A DNA stretch of 64,000 nucleotides, taken from the IMG/VR virus record IMGVR_UViG_3300044642_000074, positions 1 through 64,000 of that record. One strand, given 5' to 3'. The notes beneath the pieces are model-generated. The model was not told the DNA's origin and made no database searches. It saw nothing but the letters and a program-made list of their open reading frames with translations. Of this stretch, positions 26,518-34,197 are shown in pieces (the stretch's first letter is position 1; each line of letters opens with the position of its first letter). The DNA is from a virus. The translations under genes were made by a program, and so were the position numbers.

Positions 26518-27036
26518 ATGGCACTACCAGGTCCTAGCGGTAGTATAAGTATGTCCCAGATCAATACTGAACTGGGAAGATCTTCTACCGCTTCTATATC
26601 ATTAGATACTGCCGAAAACGGAGGCTATGGTGGTATACAGAACTGTTCTCCTCCATACCCGTCATCTGGTAACCCAGCCAGGATGAGTGAGTGGTTTGGA
26701 TATAACCATAACGTCTCCTGTGCGGTAAGCTGTGGTGGTGGGTTTAATACTTACGCCACGCAAATTGATTGTGCTAACTGGAACTACAGACAGGTGAACC
26801 TGGGCGGGTATACATCCGGCACCGTTAGTGTTGGGTGGACCATTTCTAAAGATCCTTCTTTTGGTGCAAACGGACTAAGAGTCTATGTTGTTTATAACGG
26901 CACTACGGTAGCTGACACAGGTAATGTTCAAGTGGGAGCCGGTGAGCCAAACTCAAAGTCTGGTACTTTAACGTTTAGTGCTACAGGTGCTGACAATAAA
27001 TACTTTGTTTACTTTATTGATGCATACTGCTATTAA
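26518..27036 (+). CDS. Tail-associated beta protein, MALPxSGxIS family
   Basis: A 172-residue protein. The N terminus (MALPGPSGSISMSQINTELG ... MSEWFGYNH) is a pattern shared by many phage tail-associated proteins, where a short conserved segment ends in an S-E-(W/Y)-(F/Y)-G motif. The rest is a beta sandwich with cysteines (NVSCAVSCGGGFNTYATQ) and an aromatic, glycine-rich face that could bind sugars. It starts five bases after the S74 fibre, so it may be a companion adhesin mounted on the fibre. The function is inferred. Confidence 0.7.
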   Translation: MALPGPSGSISMSQINTELGRSSTASISLDTAENGGYGGIQNCSPPYPSSGNPARMSEWFGYNHNVSCAVSCGGGFNTYATQIDCANWNYRQVNLGGYTSGTVSVGWTISKDPSFGANGLRVYVVYNGTTVADTGNVQVGAGEPNSKSGTLTFSATGADNKYFVYFIDAYCY

Positions 27037-27045
27037 TATCATTTT

Positions 27046-27417
27046 ATGCCAGGAACCGTAACCTTATCTTTTGGCTGTGCCGTGGCCGCTTCCACACCAG
27101 TCACCATTAACTACTACACTCCTTTTAACGTAGGGTGCTATAACTATCTTACTTTTGCAGCAGCAAGTAGTGTTGCTGTAAATACGGATGTTAGCGTGAC
27201 CATTAACTGGTATGGTGACTTAGGTGGCTATATGTCAGGTACCGTAATTATCTATAGTGGTACATCTTGTAACACGGCCAGCTTCTATTCCGGTGGAGGT
27301 GTAAACTGTGCGGGTGAAAACGAGACTAGTAACTCAGCTTATGTTTCTCCTTCTGTCTCAGGAAGCCAAACTTACTCTATTGGCAGCCAATACAATATTG
27401 GATACGCTCCTTGTTAA
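27046..27417 (+). CDS. Small beta-rich protein, probable adhesin companion
   Basis: A 123-residue protein rich in Ser, Thr, Tyr and Cys (TVTLSFGCAVAASTPVTINY, GDLGGYMSGTVIIYSG). Its GGYMSGTV segment echoes GGYTSGTV of the preceding protein, so the two probably share a related beta domain. No signal peptide is evident. It may be a duplicated receptor-binding domain. The function is unknown. Confidence 0.65.
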   Translation: MPGTVTLSFGCAVAASTPVTINYYTPFNVGCYNYLTFAAASSVAVNTDVSVTINWYGDLGGYMSGTVIIYSGTSCNTASFYSGGGVNCAGENETSNSAYVSPSVSGSQTYSIGSQYNIGYAPC

Positions 27418-27435
27418 TAACCAAAAACCCATACT

Positions 27436-27666
27436 ATGATAAACTATTATGTAAGACCCGATGGGGCACACGTTAAAGTGGACACCGAAACTAAAACGGT
27501 AGTAAATGTTCTGAACATTCCTACGCAGAAAACAATCTCTCAGATAGTTAATGAGGAGTATTACAACAACATGCTTCCTCAGTTTTCTACTACTTACACA
27601 CCAACAGACGAGGCCACCTATACCGCAGCTTTTGAAGCAGCCAGGACAGCTATTGTCGGAATGTAA
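27436..27666 (+). CDS. Small hypothetical protein
   Basis: A 76-residue soluble protein (YYVRPDGAHVKVDTETKTVV at the N terminus, helical C-terminal half ending AAFEAARTAIVGM). Small proteins with a beta-hairpin start and helical end are common beside phage fibres and may act as assembly chaperones. The ATG follows CCAAAAACCCATACT, the start context typical of this phage. No family is recognised. It is the last gene before a promoter-bearing gap. Confidence 0.65.
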   Translation: MINYYVRPDGAHVKVDTETKTVVNVLNIPTQKTISQIVNEEYYNNMLPQFSTTYTPTDEATYTAAFEAARTAIVGM

Positions 27667-27706
27667 GTAGAGATATTCACAGTCTGTTAATATGTCAGTT
27701 CTACAA

Positions 27707-27757
27707 CATGGGTATAGTGTTTGTATATTTGTACGAGATTAATCTAATATACCCATG
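27707..27757 (+). promoter_or_regulatory. Promoter-like box inside a 10-bp inverted repeat covering the next start codon
   Basis: CATGGGTATA (27707-27716) and TATACCCATG (27748-27757) are perfect inverted copies; the right arm includes the ATG of the gene at 27755. Between them is TATATTTG (27724-27731), an exact match to the Bacteroidota -7 box TAnnTTTG. RNA started from this box would lack the left arm and leave the start codon free. Read-through RNA could fold and hide it. Confidence 0.5.
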
Positions 27758-28273
27758 GAAAAAATTACCCTAAAACTGTTTGAGTTCTACAACCTGGACG
27801 CGGAACTAAACGGTATGACAAACCAGCAAACCGGTGAGAAACTGGCTTCTGGCTTACTCCAGGAAAAATTATCTTTAGTAACCAAGTACTGGCTGTCTGA
27901 CCTGGCTAAGAAAGTAGCCGCTGAGAAAGCTGCTGTGGAAGAGCTTAAAAACGACTTGATCAAAAAGTACGGTAAAGAAGATGAGCGTGGCGGCATCTCT
28001 ATTCCTATGGTTATAGACGATGTGGACGCTGACGGTAACCCTATTAAAGACACTGATGCTGAAGACAATGAAGTCATTCGCAAAAAGCTTAACCCTGACT
28101 TTCAGCAGTTTGAGAAGGAGTTTAACGAGCTTCTGCAAACTGAAAAAGACCTGGAGTACAAGACTATTAAGCTGGAAGACTTTGAGAAAGTAGAGACCGC
28201 TGATAACTATATCACGTTCTTTAAGCTGATTAAAGCTGATGATACCCCTGTGGTACCTATGCCGGCTAAGTAA
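27755..28273 (+). CDS. Helical phage protein resembling DUF1617-type proteins
   Basis: A 172-residue acidic, mainly helical protein. The first 90 residues (KLFEFYNLDAELNGMTNQQT, LSLVTKYWLSDLAKKVAAEK, LIKKYGKEDERGG) follow the pattern of DUF1617-like phage proteins as I remember them: a helical pair ending in a LIKKYG motif. An Asp-rich insert (DDVDADGNPIKDTDAEDNEV) and a C-terminal helix follow. Such proteins occur in structural modules and may be assembly factors, but the biochemical role is unknown. It has its own promoter-like box upstream and a terminator downstream. Confidence 0.7.
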   Translation: MEKITLKLFEFYNLDAELNGMTNQQTGEKLASGLLQEKLSLVTKYWLSDLAKKVAAEKAAVEELKNDLIKKYGKEDERGGISIPMVIDDVDADGNPIKDTDAEDNEVIRKKLNPDFQQFEKEFNELLQTEKDLEYKTIKLEDFEKVETADNYITFFKLIKADDTPVVPMPAK

Positions 28274-28303
28274 GCTCTCTCCTGACCCTCCATATATATC
28301 TAG

Positions 28304-28340
28304 AAACCACCTCTCTAAACCGGGGTGGTTTTTTGTTTTT
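28304..28340 (+). terminator. Intrinsic terminator
   Basis: AAACCACC (28304-28311) pairs with GGTGGTTT (28324-28331), and the second arm runs into TTTTGTTTTTC. It lies 31 bases after the stop of the preceding gene and just before the next promoter-like motif. Confidence 0.88.
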
Positions 28341-28349
28341 CTTGTAGAA

Positions 28350-28371
28350 ATTCAGTATATTATATTGTAGA
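28350..28371 (+). promoter_or_regulatory. Predicted late promoter
   Basis: The motif TTCAGTATATTATATTGTAG (28351-28370) is the closest match to the window's promoter-like consensus. It follows a terminator and precedes the ATG at 28401 by 30 bases. The same spacing to the start is seen at other copies. Confidence 0.65.
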
Positions 28372-28400
28372 CTATACAAACTTTAAACTCATTATAAACT

Positions 28401-28910
28401 ATGGCACTTAAAATCACCACTCAGATTGGAACCGATCGCGGGATTACTTCTGAAGCTTATATCCGTATTGCTGACTATCAGATTTCTAAGTCTGGTTCGG
28501 CTAACTTCCGTATTGAAATCTATCAGTCTCAGGCTGACGTTCCTTCTTTATCTAGTGTGATCCCTGGTCCTATGGCTGGGTTAGCTCGTAATCAGCAAAT
28601 TGGTGACAATCTTTGGGTATCACTTACTAAAGAAATTGATGTTACAGTAACTGAGACTCGTCCTACGCCTGTTCAGGTAACTGAAGAAGTAGAAATGCCA
28701 GGTCCTGTTGATGAAGATGGTAATCCAACCACTATTACACAAACTGTAACTCGTACAGAAACCCAATCTCAAGAAGTAGAAATTACCTATAAGCGTACTG
28801 TACCTGACCTTAGCACAGCTGAAGATGTAGACATTTTTGAGTTTGGCTATGGTAAAATTAAAGCCAAGTTGGTTGAGCTTTTCGGAGCTAGCAACGTGGT
28901 TGATTGCTAA
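28401..28910 (+). CDS. Hypothetical virion protein
   Basis: A 169-residue beta-rich protein. The N-terminal half contains LKITTQIGTDRGITSEAYIR and FRIEIYQSQADVPSLSSVIP. The second half has alternating Thr/Val/Glu strands interrupted by the loop PGPVDEDGNPTTITQ, and the C terminus is helical. It has its own predicted promoter and follows a terminator, so it can be expressed separately from the fibres. No family is recognised; a small tail or capsid accessory protein is likely from context. Confidence 0.68.
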   Translation: MALKITTQIGTDRGITSEAYIRIADYQISKSGSANFRIEIYQSQADVPSLSSVIPGPMAGLARNQQIGDNLWVSLTKEIDVTVTETRPTPVQVTEEVEMPGPVDEDGNPTTITQTVTRTETQSQEVEITYKRTVPDLSTAEDVDIFEFGYGKIKAKLVELFGASNVVDC

Positions 28911-28933
28911 TAACTGATTGATATTCAATACAT

Positions 28934-30178
28934 ATGCTACCTGTGAAATCCAATACTGCCGAACAGGGTTGTTCTCCTGTATCCTCTAACTGTGTCGTAT
29001 GGCAAGGTCCTGACTTGTCATGTATTAACCTCTGCACCGGTGACACCGTTTCTGATGTAGTCTACAAGGTAGCAGTACAGCTCTGTACCATTAAGGACGA
29101 GCTTAAGTTGTCCACTCTGGACCTTACTTGTCTGACCACGTTTTGCTCTAGCGTAGGTCCTGCTCCAGCTACAAATAATAGAACCCTGTCGGCAGTGTTG
29201 GATTTTATTATTAAGAAGATCTGCTGTTTGGAAGATACTATTCCTGCAGGTGGGGGATCTGGTGGGGGTACTACTTACTCTGAACCTAATCTTGCCTTAC
29301 CTACTTGTCTTCAGTATACAGATCCTAATACTAATCAAACGGTTACTCAGCTGGTTCATAATCAGTATACGTTAAGACTAGCTAATCAGCATTGTGCTTT
29401 AAACACTACGGTTCAGGGGCATGTATCAACACTTGCTTCTTACAATACCAGGATTACTACTTTAGAAAACCGTCCTGCTACACCTCTTCCTCAGGTTACT
29501 CCTAATTGTATTTTACCTTCTGTGCCTACAGCTATGAATACTGTATTGGATGAACTTGAAGCTCAGTTTTGTACATTAAGAGGTGCCTTAGGTACTAATA
29601 CCCAGATTACTGCAGCAACAGCAAGTCAGTGTGCTAATCTAGCTTCGGCTAACGCTCTTAGTCAAAGTGGGATTATGTCCAGCCTAACTGGTTGGAACAC
29701 TAGTGTAACAAACATGGCTCAGGCTTTTCAGAATCTTTGGATTACTGTATGTGACATGAGAGCAGCTGTGGCTACTTTGATTACCACTGGTTCTCAGGTT
29801 AACTGTAATCTGTTTGTACTTAGCTATGATGCAAGTACAAATAACACTCGTACAGATGTTGTTTTGGATTTTAACCCCGGTACTATTATTCCTGCTGGTT
29901 TTTCCAATGCTGTTATTGGAAGTACCGTGGTTATTTCAGACGGTACTAATCAGAAGAGCTTCCCGATCAACTTAACTTCTCTTGCTGCTAGCGGTACATT
30001 TACTGCAGTGGTAGCAGGTGGTAGCGTTGTTGGTACAGCTCTTAATACTTCTCAACCTTATACGGTGACTGTAACTGGAAATATTACTAAAGACGGTCAA
30101 ACATGTAGCAAGACTGAATCTAGAACTATATCTGTTCCTTGTCCTATCATTACTAACGTAACAGCTAGCATATCATAA
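28934..30178 (+). CDS. Fibre/appendage protein with WQGPD...CTGD N-terminal domain
   Basis: A 414-residue protein. The N-terminal segment (CVVWQGPDLSCINLCTGDTV, SDVVYKVAVQLCTIKDELKL) is a cysteine-containing motif I remember from appendage proteins of Bacteroidota phages, probably an attachment domain. A helical middle has several short Asn/Cys-containing repeats with NCILPSV-type motifs. The C-terminal ~110 residues form a beta sandwich (NLFVLSYDASTNNTRTDVVL ... PYTVTVTGNITKDGQTCSKT). A related N-terminal motif occurs in the gene at 30758. It is separated from the next gene by one base. Confidence 0.72.
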   Translation: MLPVKSNTAEQGCSPVSSNCVVWQGPDLSCINLCTGDTVSDVVYKVAVQLCTIKDELKLSTLDLTCLTTFCSSVGPAPATNNRTLSAVLDFIIKKICCLEDTIPAGGGSGGGTTYSEPNLALPTCLQYTDPNTNQTVTQLVHNQYTLRLANQHCALNTTVQGHVSTLASYNTRITTLENRPATPLPQVTPNCILPSVPTAMNTVLDELEAQFCTLRGALGTNTQITAATASQCANLASANALSQSGIMSSLTGWNTSVTNMAQAFQNLWITVCDMRAAVATLITTGSQVNCNLFVLSYDASTNNTRTDVVLDFNPGTIIPAGFSNAVIGSTVVISDGTNQKSFPINLTSLAASGTFTAVVAGGSVVGTALNTSQPYTVTVTGNITKDGQTCSKTESRTISVPCPIITNVTASIS

Positions 30179-30179
30179 T

Positions 30180-30743
30180 ATGAACATAACCCTTACATGG
30201 ACTGCAGGTGGTGGTGCTGCATCTCAAGATGTACAGTACAAACTTTCTACTTCGTCTACATGGATTACCCATGCAAACGTAGCAGGTAATGTATCTACTG
30301 CTACTATAAACGGATTACAAGACAACAGGATTTATGATTTTAGGGTTATCACAAATTGTGCCGGGGGAACACCTAGTGCAAGTCCTGCTACCCAACAAAT
30401 AAAGATTACTTGTCCGGTTGTAACTGCTACTCCTTCTGACGTAAGTATTGCTTATAGTTTTTCTGAACTTGGTGGTTCAGTTACCGCTTATGCAGTTAAA
30501 CTATTTAATAGTGATGGTAGCCAGGAACTTGCTAGCCAAGCTCCAACAGGAACTACTACCAGATCAGGAACTTTTACAGGACTTAGTCAAAGTACAGCTT
30601 ATAAAATAAGAGTAATTGTTACAGCTGGATCTTTCAGTAAGACTGACTGTGCTTTTGTAAATGCAACTACTACAGCAACGCCTGCTTGTAACCCGCCAAC
30701 CAATGTAACTGCTAGTATAGATCCTGATCTACCTCAAGAATAA
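30180..30743 (+). CDS. Fibronectin type III-like two-domain protein
   Basis: A 187-residue protein made of two fibronectin type III-like domains. The first is NITLTWTAGGGAASQDVQYK ... TINGLQDNRIYDFRVITNCA. The second is VSIAYSFSELGGSVTAYAVK ... TFTGLSQSTAYKIRVIVTAG. The motif L...x.Y.(F/I)RV before the last strand is characteristic. There is no signal peptide, as expected for a virion protein made in the cytoplasm. Such domains on phage particles are thought to bind surface glycans weakly. It starts immediately after the preceding gene and may have split from it. Confidence 0.75.
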   Translation: MNITLTWTAGGGAASQDVQYKLSTSSTWITHANVAGNVSTATINGLQDNRIYDFRVITNCAGGTPSASPATQQIKITCPVVTATPSDVSIAYSFSELGGSVTAYAVKLFNSDGSQELASQAPTGTTTRSGTFTGLSQSTAYKIRVIVTAGSFSKTDCAFVNATTTATPACNPPTNVTASIDPDLPQE

Positions 30744-30757
30744 AATTACTATAGAAT

Positions 30758-31405
30758 ATGGCTTGCCCTGATCATAACCCATGTAACCCTTGTGCAGATT
30801 GCCCACCAGCTCCTGCCCTCAATCTTCCTCCTTGTCTTGGTGGTGAACCATGCGAAGAGATTTCTAAGGTTGACTGTATAACTTTTTCCGGACCTAACCT
30901 TCCGGCTCTTGGTGTTTTGAATAATGACAGGATGTTGGCTGTTTTGTTAAAGCTTCACAGAATAGTAAATGGACTAATTAGTCCTACTATTCCTTTAGCA
31001 AACTTTACTGCTACAAATACCGATACTACAGCTCCTATTGATCCTTTGGTAGTAACCTACTTGGGATTGGGACCTGTATACACTTCAACTGCAGGAGCTA
31101 CAAGTTCCGGAACTACTATTACAGTAGGATCTACTACGGGTTTAACCGTGGGGATGTCAGTACAAGTTTTATCAGGTAATGGAGTTTTTGCTGCTAACAC
31201 AACAGTATTATCTGTTCCTACTGCAACAACTTTTGTAGTTACTGCTGCACCAACTACTGCACTTTCTGGTACAACTAACATAATAAGGGCAACAGGATCT
31301 AATCATGAAATATTTACTATTAGTGTAGCTGCCGGAACACCACAGACTTTTAGAGCTTTTGTAGGTTCGCCTGTAAGAGTATCTGGTACAGGAACCATTG
31401 TATAA
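30758..31405 (+). CDS. Cysteine-rich appendage protein
   Basis: A 215-residue protein. The N terminus is rich in Cys and Pro (CPDHNPCNPCADCPPAPALN). It is followed by a motif related to the start of the gene at 28934 (CITFSGPNLPALGVLNNDRM, LAVLLKLHRIVN), then a Thr/Val-rich beta domain (TTITVGSTTGLTVGMSVQVL). The cysteine cluster could bind metal or cross-link trimers. It probably is a second appendage protein using the same docking site. The exact function is unknown. Confidence 0.65.
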   Translation: MACPDHNPCNPCADCPPAPALNLPPCLGGEPCEEISKVDCITFSGPNLPALGVLNNDRMLAVLLKLHRIVNGLISPTIPLANFTATNTDTTAPIDPLVVTYLGLGPVYTSTAGATSSGTTITVGSTTGLTVGMSVQVLSGNGVFAANTTVLSVPTATTFVVTAAPTTALSGTTNIIRATGSNHEIFTISVAAGTPQTFRAFVGSPVRVSGTGTIV

Positions 31406-31415
31406 CCAATTAGAT

Positions 31416-31847
31416 ATGTCTACTTATTCTTGTTCAACATTTAGAACCCTTCAGGTTAGTTTTGCTAGTCCTGCCATTACACCGGCTAACGGCTATGTGG
31501 TAAAGTGGAGACCTGTTGGTACTACTGAGTGGAATACTGTTAACCAGAACCAGAACCCTGTTACAATTGCAGGCGTACCCGGTTGTTTTAATATTGAAGG
31601 TACTATTCAGGCAAACTGTGGCAGTGGTAACTTAGGTTCAGCTGTTTCATTTGCAGTTAGCTCTAGTTCAGCAGAATGTAGAAATATTCGTCTGCTTGCT
31701 ACAGCTTCTTATAGTTATGTACCGTGCAACAGTAATGTAGCTGTTAGTGTAAACAATCAATCAGGAAGTCCAACCGTAGTTTGTGCTAAAGATGGTACAG
31801 TAAGCGGAGGAACATTTACTGATCTCAACCAAGCCTGTATAGGATAA
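31416..31847 (+). CDS. Fibronectin-like small virion protein
   Basis: A 143-residue protein from the ATG at 31416. The frame extends back to a TTG at 31398 overlapping the preceding gene, which I consider less likely. The first 80 residues form a fibronectin-like domain (LQVSFASPAITPANGYVVKW ... GTIQANCGSGNLGSAVSF) clearly related to the N-terminal domain of the next gene. A short second beta region with cysteines follows. It is probably a duplicated adhesin subunit. Confidence 0.65.
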   Translation: MSTYSCSTFRTLQVSFASPAITPANGYVVKWRPVGTTEWNTVNQNQNPVTIAGVPGCFNIEGTIQANCGSGNLGSAVSFAVSSSSAECRNIRLLATASYSYVPCNSNVAVSVNNQSGSPTVVCAKDGTVSGGTFTDLNQACIG

Positions 31848-31857
31848 TTATTATAAG

Positions 31858-32652
31858 ATGCCTAACTTAAATATATCATTTACTCCTGTATCACCTGCTC
31901 CTACTAATGGGTATAGGGTGAAGTATTGGAATGTAAATACGCCTGGTAATATAATTACAGTTACTCCTAATCCAACTAGCTCTCCTGTAAGTATTATAGG
32001 TGTTGATGCAGCATCTTATGCAGGAACTATTGAATCAGCTTGTGGTGGTGGAAACTTTTCTGCACCACAAAACTTTACAGCAACCTTTACACCAACTTAC
32101 TACTATTATGCTCTAAATGAATATGCTTGTAGTAACTGTACATTAGGTAGCACAAAAGTAGGTAGATCAACTACAGTGCTTTCTACTAGTAGTGGAACAC
32201 ACTATAAAGTGGGAAGTTATAGTTATGTAGTTACTAACCAAATCACCCCTGCTCCAGCATCATTTGATGTGGACTTAGATACGTCTACACAAACAGGTGC
32301 AAACTGTAGCATTGCTTGTGGATCTGTAAGTAACGGTACTGTAACAATTCAGAATCAGACACAGGGTAGTATTAGTTTTTCAGATTTTAGTCCAGCTTGG
32401 TTTACTATAGATAGTGGTAGTGTATCACCTTTGATAAGCGGATCAATTGCAACAGGTACTAATGGTGGGTATATTGGAAACATGAGTATTACAGTAAGTT
32501 CTGTTTCTCAAAACGGATGTCTTGTACTAAGAAAAAATGGCATTGTTATAGATAGTAATGCAGTAACTAGTACAGGAATGTATCAGTTTAATAGCTTAAA
32601 CATTGCAAATACCGACAGCGTGTCTATACAATTTGTAGCTAGCTGTCCATAA
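31858..32652 (+). CDS. Fibronectin-like virion protein, paralogue of preceding gene
   Basis: A 264-residue protein. The N-terminal domain (NISFTPVSPAPTNGYRVKYW ... GTIESACGGGNFSAPQNF) is a paralogue of the domain in the preceding gene. The middle has a Tyr/Cys-rich segment (TYYYYALNEYACSNCTLGST), and the C-terminal domain is beta-rich (NGGYIGNMSITVSSVSQNGC). It ends the fibre/adhesin run; a double hairpin terminator follows. A receptor-binding or capsid-surface role is inferred from composition and context. Confidence 0.68.
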   Translation: MPNLNISFTPVSPAPTNGYRVKYWNVNTPGNIITVTPNPTSSPVSIIGVDAASYAGTIESACGGGNFSAPQNFTATFTPTYYYYALNEYACSNCTLGSTKVGRSTTVLSTSSGTHYKVGSYSYVVTNQITPAPASFDVDLDTSTQTGANCSIACGSVSNGTVTIQNQTQGSISFSDFSPAWFTIDSGSVSPLISGSIATGTNGGYIGNMSITVSSVSQNGCLVLRKNGIVIDSNAVTSTGMYQFNSLNIANTDSVSIQFVASCP

Positions 32653-32661
32653 TATAAAAAA

Positions 32662-32730
32662 GTCAGTGGTTTTGTTGGTTTCCCTGACATAACAAAGCCC
32701 CTGGTATTTCTATACTGGGGGCTTAATTTT
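32662..32730 (+). terminator. Tandem hairpin terminator at end of fibre module
   Basis: A first weak hairpin pairs GTCAG (32662-32666) with CTGAC (32684-32688). The strong one pairs AAGCCCC (32695-32701) with GGGGCTT (32718-32724), with further pairing inside the arms, and is followed by AATTTTG. It closes the adhesin unit before the phosphoesterase gene. Confidence 0.85.
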
Positions 32731-32745
32731 GTAGAACTGTTTATA

Positions 32746-32766
32746 GTTTGTGTATAATTATACCAT
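32746..32766 (+). promoter_or_regulatory. Predicted promoter upstream of phosphoesterase gene
   Basis: AGTTTGTGTATAATTATACC lies after the terminator and about 55 bases before the ATG at 32820. It is AT-rich and resembles the other promoter-like boxes less closely, with a TATAATTATA palindrome. Downstream, AGCTCT...AGAGCT at about 32768-32785 could form a small leader hairpin. Confidence 0.4.
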
Positions 32767-32819
32767 AAGCTCTACATAAAGAGCTAATTTTATACACCAT
32801 ATACCCAACCCAATACCCT

Positions 32820-34136
32820 ATGAGCCTAATCCATCAGGTATATGGATCTCTGAGGTGGAAAAAAACCGATGAGTTCTGTGCCACAAAGCTAGGTATTTCC
32901 CTGCAGAAATACCAAGAAATCAAGAAACAAATTTTACAGACCAGAGAACTTCTACAGAATGAGCTGGATACCAGTCTTGTAGAACTAGCTGGCCAGCGTA
33001 TGCTCGAGCTGATTGATGATGAGCAGATAAAAAATAAGTACATCACCGATCTGGAAGATCAGCTGGTAGAGGCTATCAACCAGCAGAGAGAAAAGGTCGT
33101 AGAGTTCAAGGAAAACTTGGATGAAGGTACAGCCGAGATCAAGGGTGTAGCATTTGCAGAACCTAAGAGCCCCGAAGAAATTATCCGGATTTTGAAGATA
33201 GACACTGAGAAGTGGAAGCTGTCTTCCTACTGGAACAAACAACACAAAGACTACTGGCTGGTTTCAGCCATGGTTACCCATAAGATTTTAGAAGGTAAGG
33301 ATCTTCTAAAGCATACACTAGAAAACTTTCAACCTGACTATACACCCGTTGCAGAGGTGCATCTTAACGACACGTTTGTTAATCCTACCGTGGGGGTCTT
33401 GAGTATTCAGGACCTCCATTTTGGTAAGGAAGGTAACGACACAGTAGTTAAAGAGTTTCGCGAGGCCGTTTCTAACCTAACACTAAGAGCTTACAAGAGC
33501 CACCGACTGGAGAAGATTATCTATGTCTTTGGTGGGGATCTGCTTAACATGGATACATTCCACGGGCAGACCACCAAGGGCACTCCGGTGGACAATGACA
33601 TGCGTGCACAGGATGCATACAAACAAGCATTTGATTCTCTGTACTGGAGCATCAACTTTGTAAAGCAGTTCTGTAATGAGTTACACGTAGTATACCTTCC
33701 TGGTAACCATGACAGGCTCAGTTCCTATCATATGGCTCATGCCTTGTCTAAGTGTTTTTCTAAAGAAAACAATATCATATTTAACGTAGAATATTCAGAG
33801 CGTAAAGTTATTACCTATGGTAGTAACTTTTTTGCTTTTGAACACGGAGACGTAAGCTCTAAGAATACACCATTAGTATACGCTACAGAGTTTGCTAAAG
33901 AGTGGGGATCTACATTATACCGTACCTGTTATACTGGCCACTGGCATCGTAAGAAGACTGTGGAATACGTTAGTGAAAATGAGGTACACGGTTTTGCTTT
34001 AAAGCAGCTTCCGAGTTTATCCAAGTCTGACTACTGGCATTACCACAACAAGTTTACTGGGGCTAAACGCCAGGCTGTTATGGAGGTACATGACCGTACA
34101 AAAGGTAAGATTACCGAGCTGACATATACTGCCTAA
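32820..34136 (+). CDS. Calcineurin-like metallophosphoesterase
   Basis: A 438-residue protein. The C-terminal ~240 residues carry the metallophosphoesterase motifs in order: D198-x-H200 (IQDLHFGKEG), GGD near 240 (FGGDLLNMDTFHG), GNHD at 295-298, and GHWH at 373-376, so the di-metal site looks complete. The N-terminal half is helical: a helix-turn-helix-like start (KKTDEFCATKLGISLQKYQE), a coiled coil, and a KWKLSSYWNKQHKDYW segment I remember preceding this enzyme in other phages. Substrate is unknown; nuclease or nucleotide phosphatase activity is possible. It stands as a single-gene unit between fibres and rings. Confidence 0.88.
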   Translation: MSLIHQVYGSLRWKKTDEFCATKLGISLQKYQEIKKQILQTRELLQNELDTSLVELAGQRMLELIDDEQIKNKYITDLEDQLVEAINQQREKVVEFKENLDEGTAEIKGVAFAEPKSPEEIIRILKIDTEKWKLSSYWNKQHKDYWLVSAMVTHKILEGKDLLKHTLENFQPDYTPVAEVHLNDTFVNPTVGVLSIQDLHFGKEGNDTVVKEFREAVSNLTLRAYKSHRLEKIIYVFGGDLLNMDTFHGQTTKGTPVDNDMRAQDAYKQAFDSLYWSINFVKQFCNELHVVYLPGNHDRLSSYHMAHALSKCFSKENNIIFNVEYSERKVITYGSNFFAFEHGDVSSKNTPLVYATEFAKEWGSTLYRTCYTGHWHRKKTVEYVSENEVHGFALKQLPSLSKSDYWHYHNKFTGAKRQAVMEVHDRTKGKITELTYTA

Positions 34137-34143
34137 ACTCTAC

Positions 34144-34190
34144 AAGTTTAGCTAGGAAACCTCAGAGATTTTCCGTAAATTATTAATGTA
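34144..34190 (+). promoter_or_regulatory. Terminator-promoter-like element, copy A
   Basis: This 47-base stretch matches the element at 51189-51234 over most of its length. Both contain AAGTTTAG, an AAAC arm, the exact block TCAGAGATTTT and an AT-rich box (GTAAATTATTAATGTA here). The left half can fold (GTTT with AAAC). The right half looks like the window's promoter family. It lies 8 bases before the GTG start at 34198, leaving almost no leader. Confidence 0.6.
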
Positions 34191-34197
34191 GAACCTT

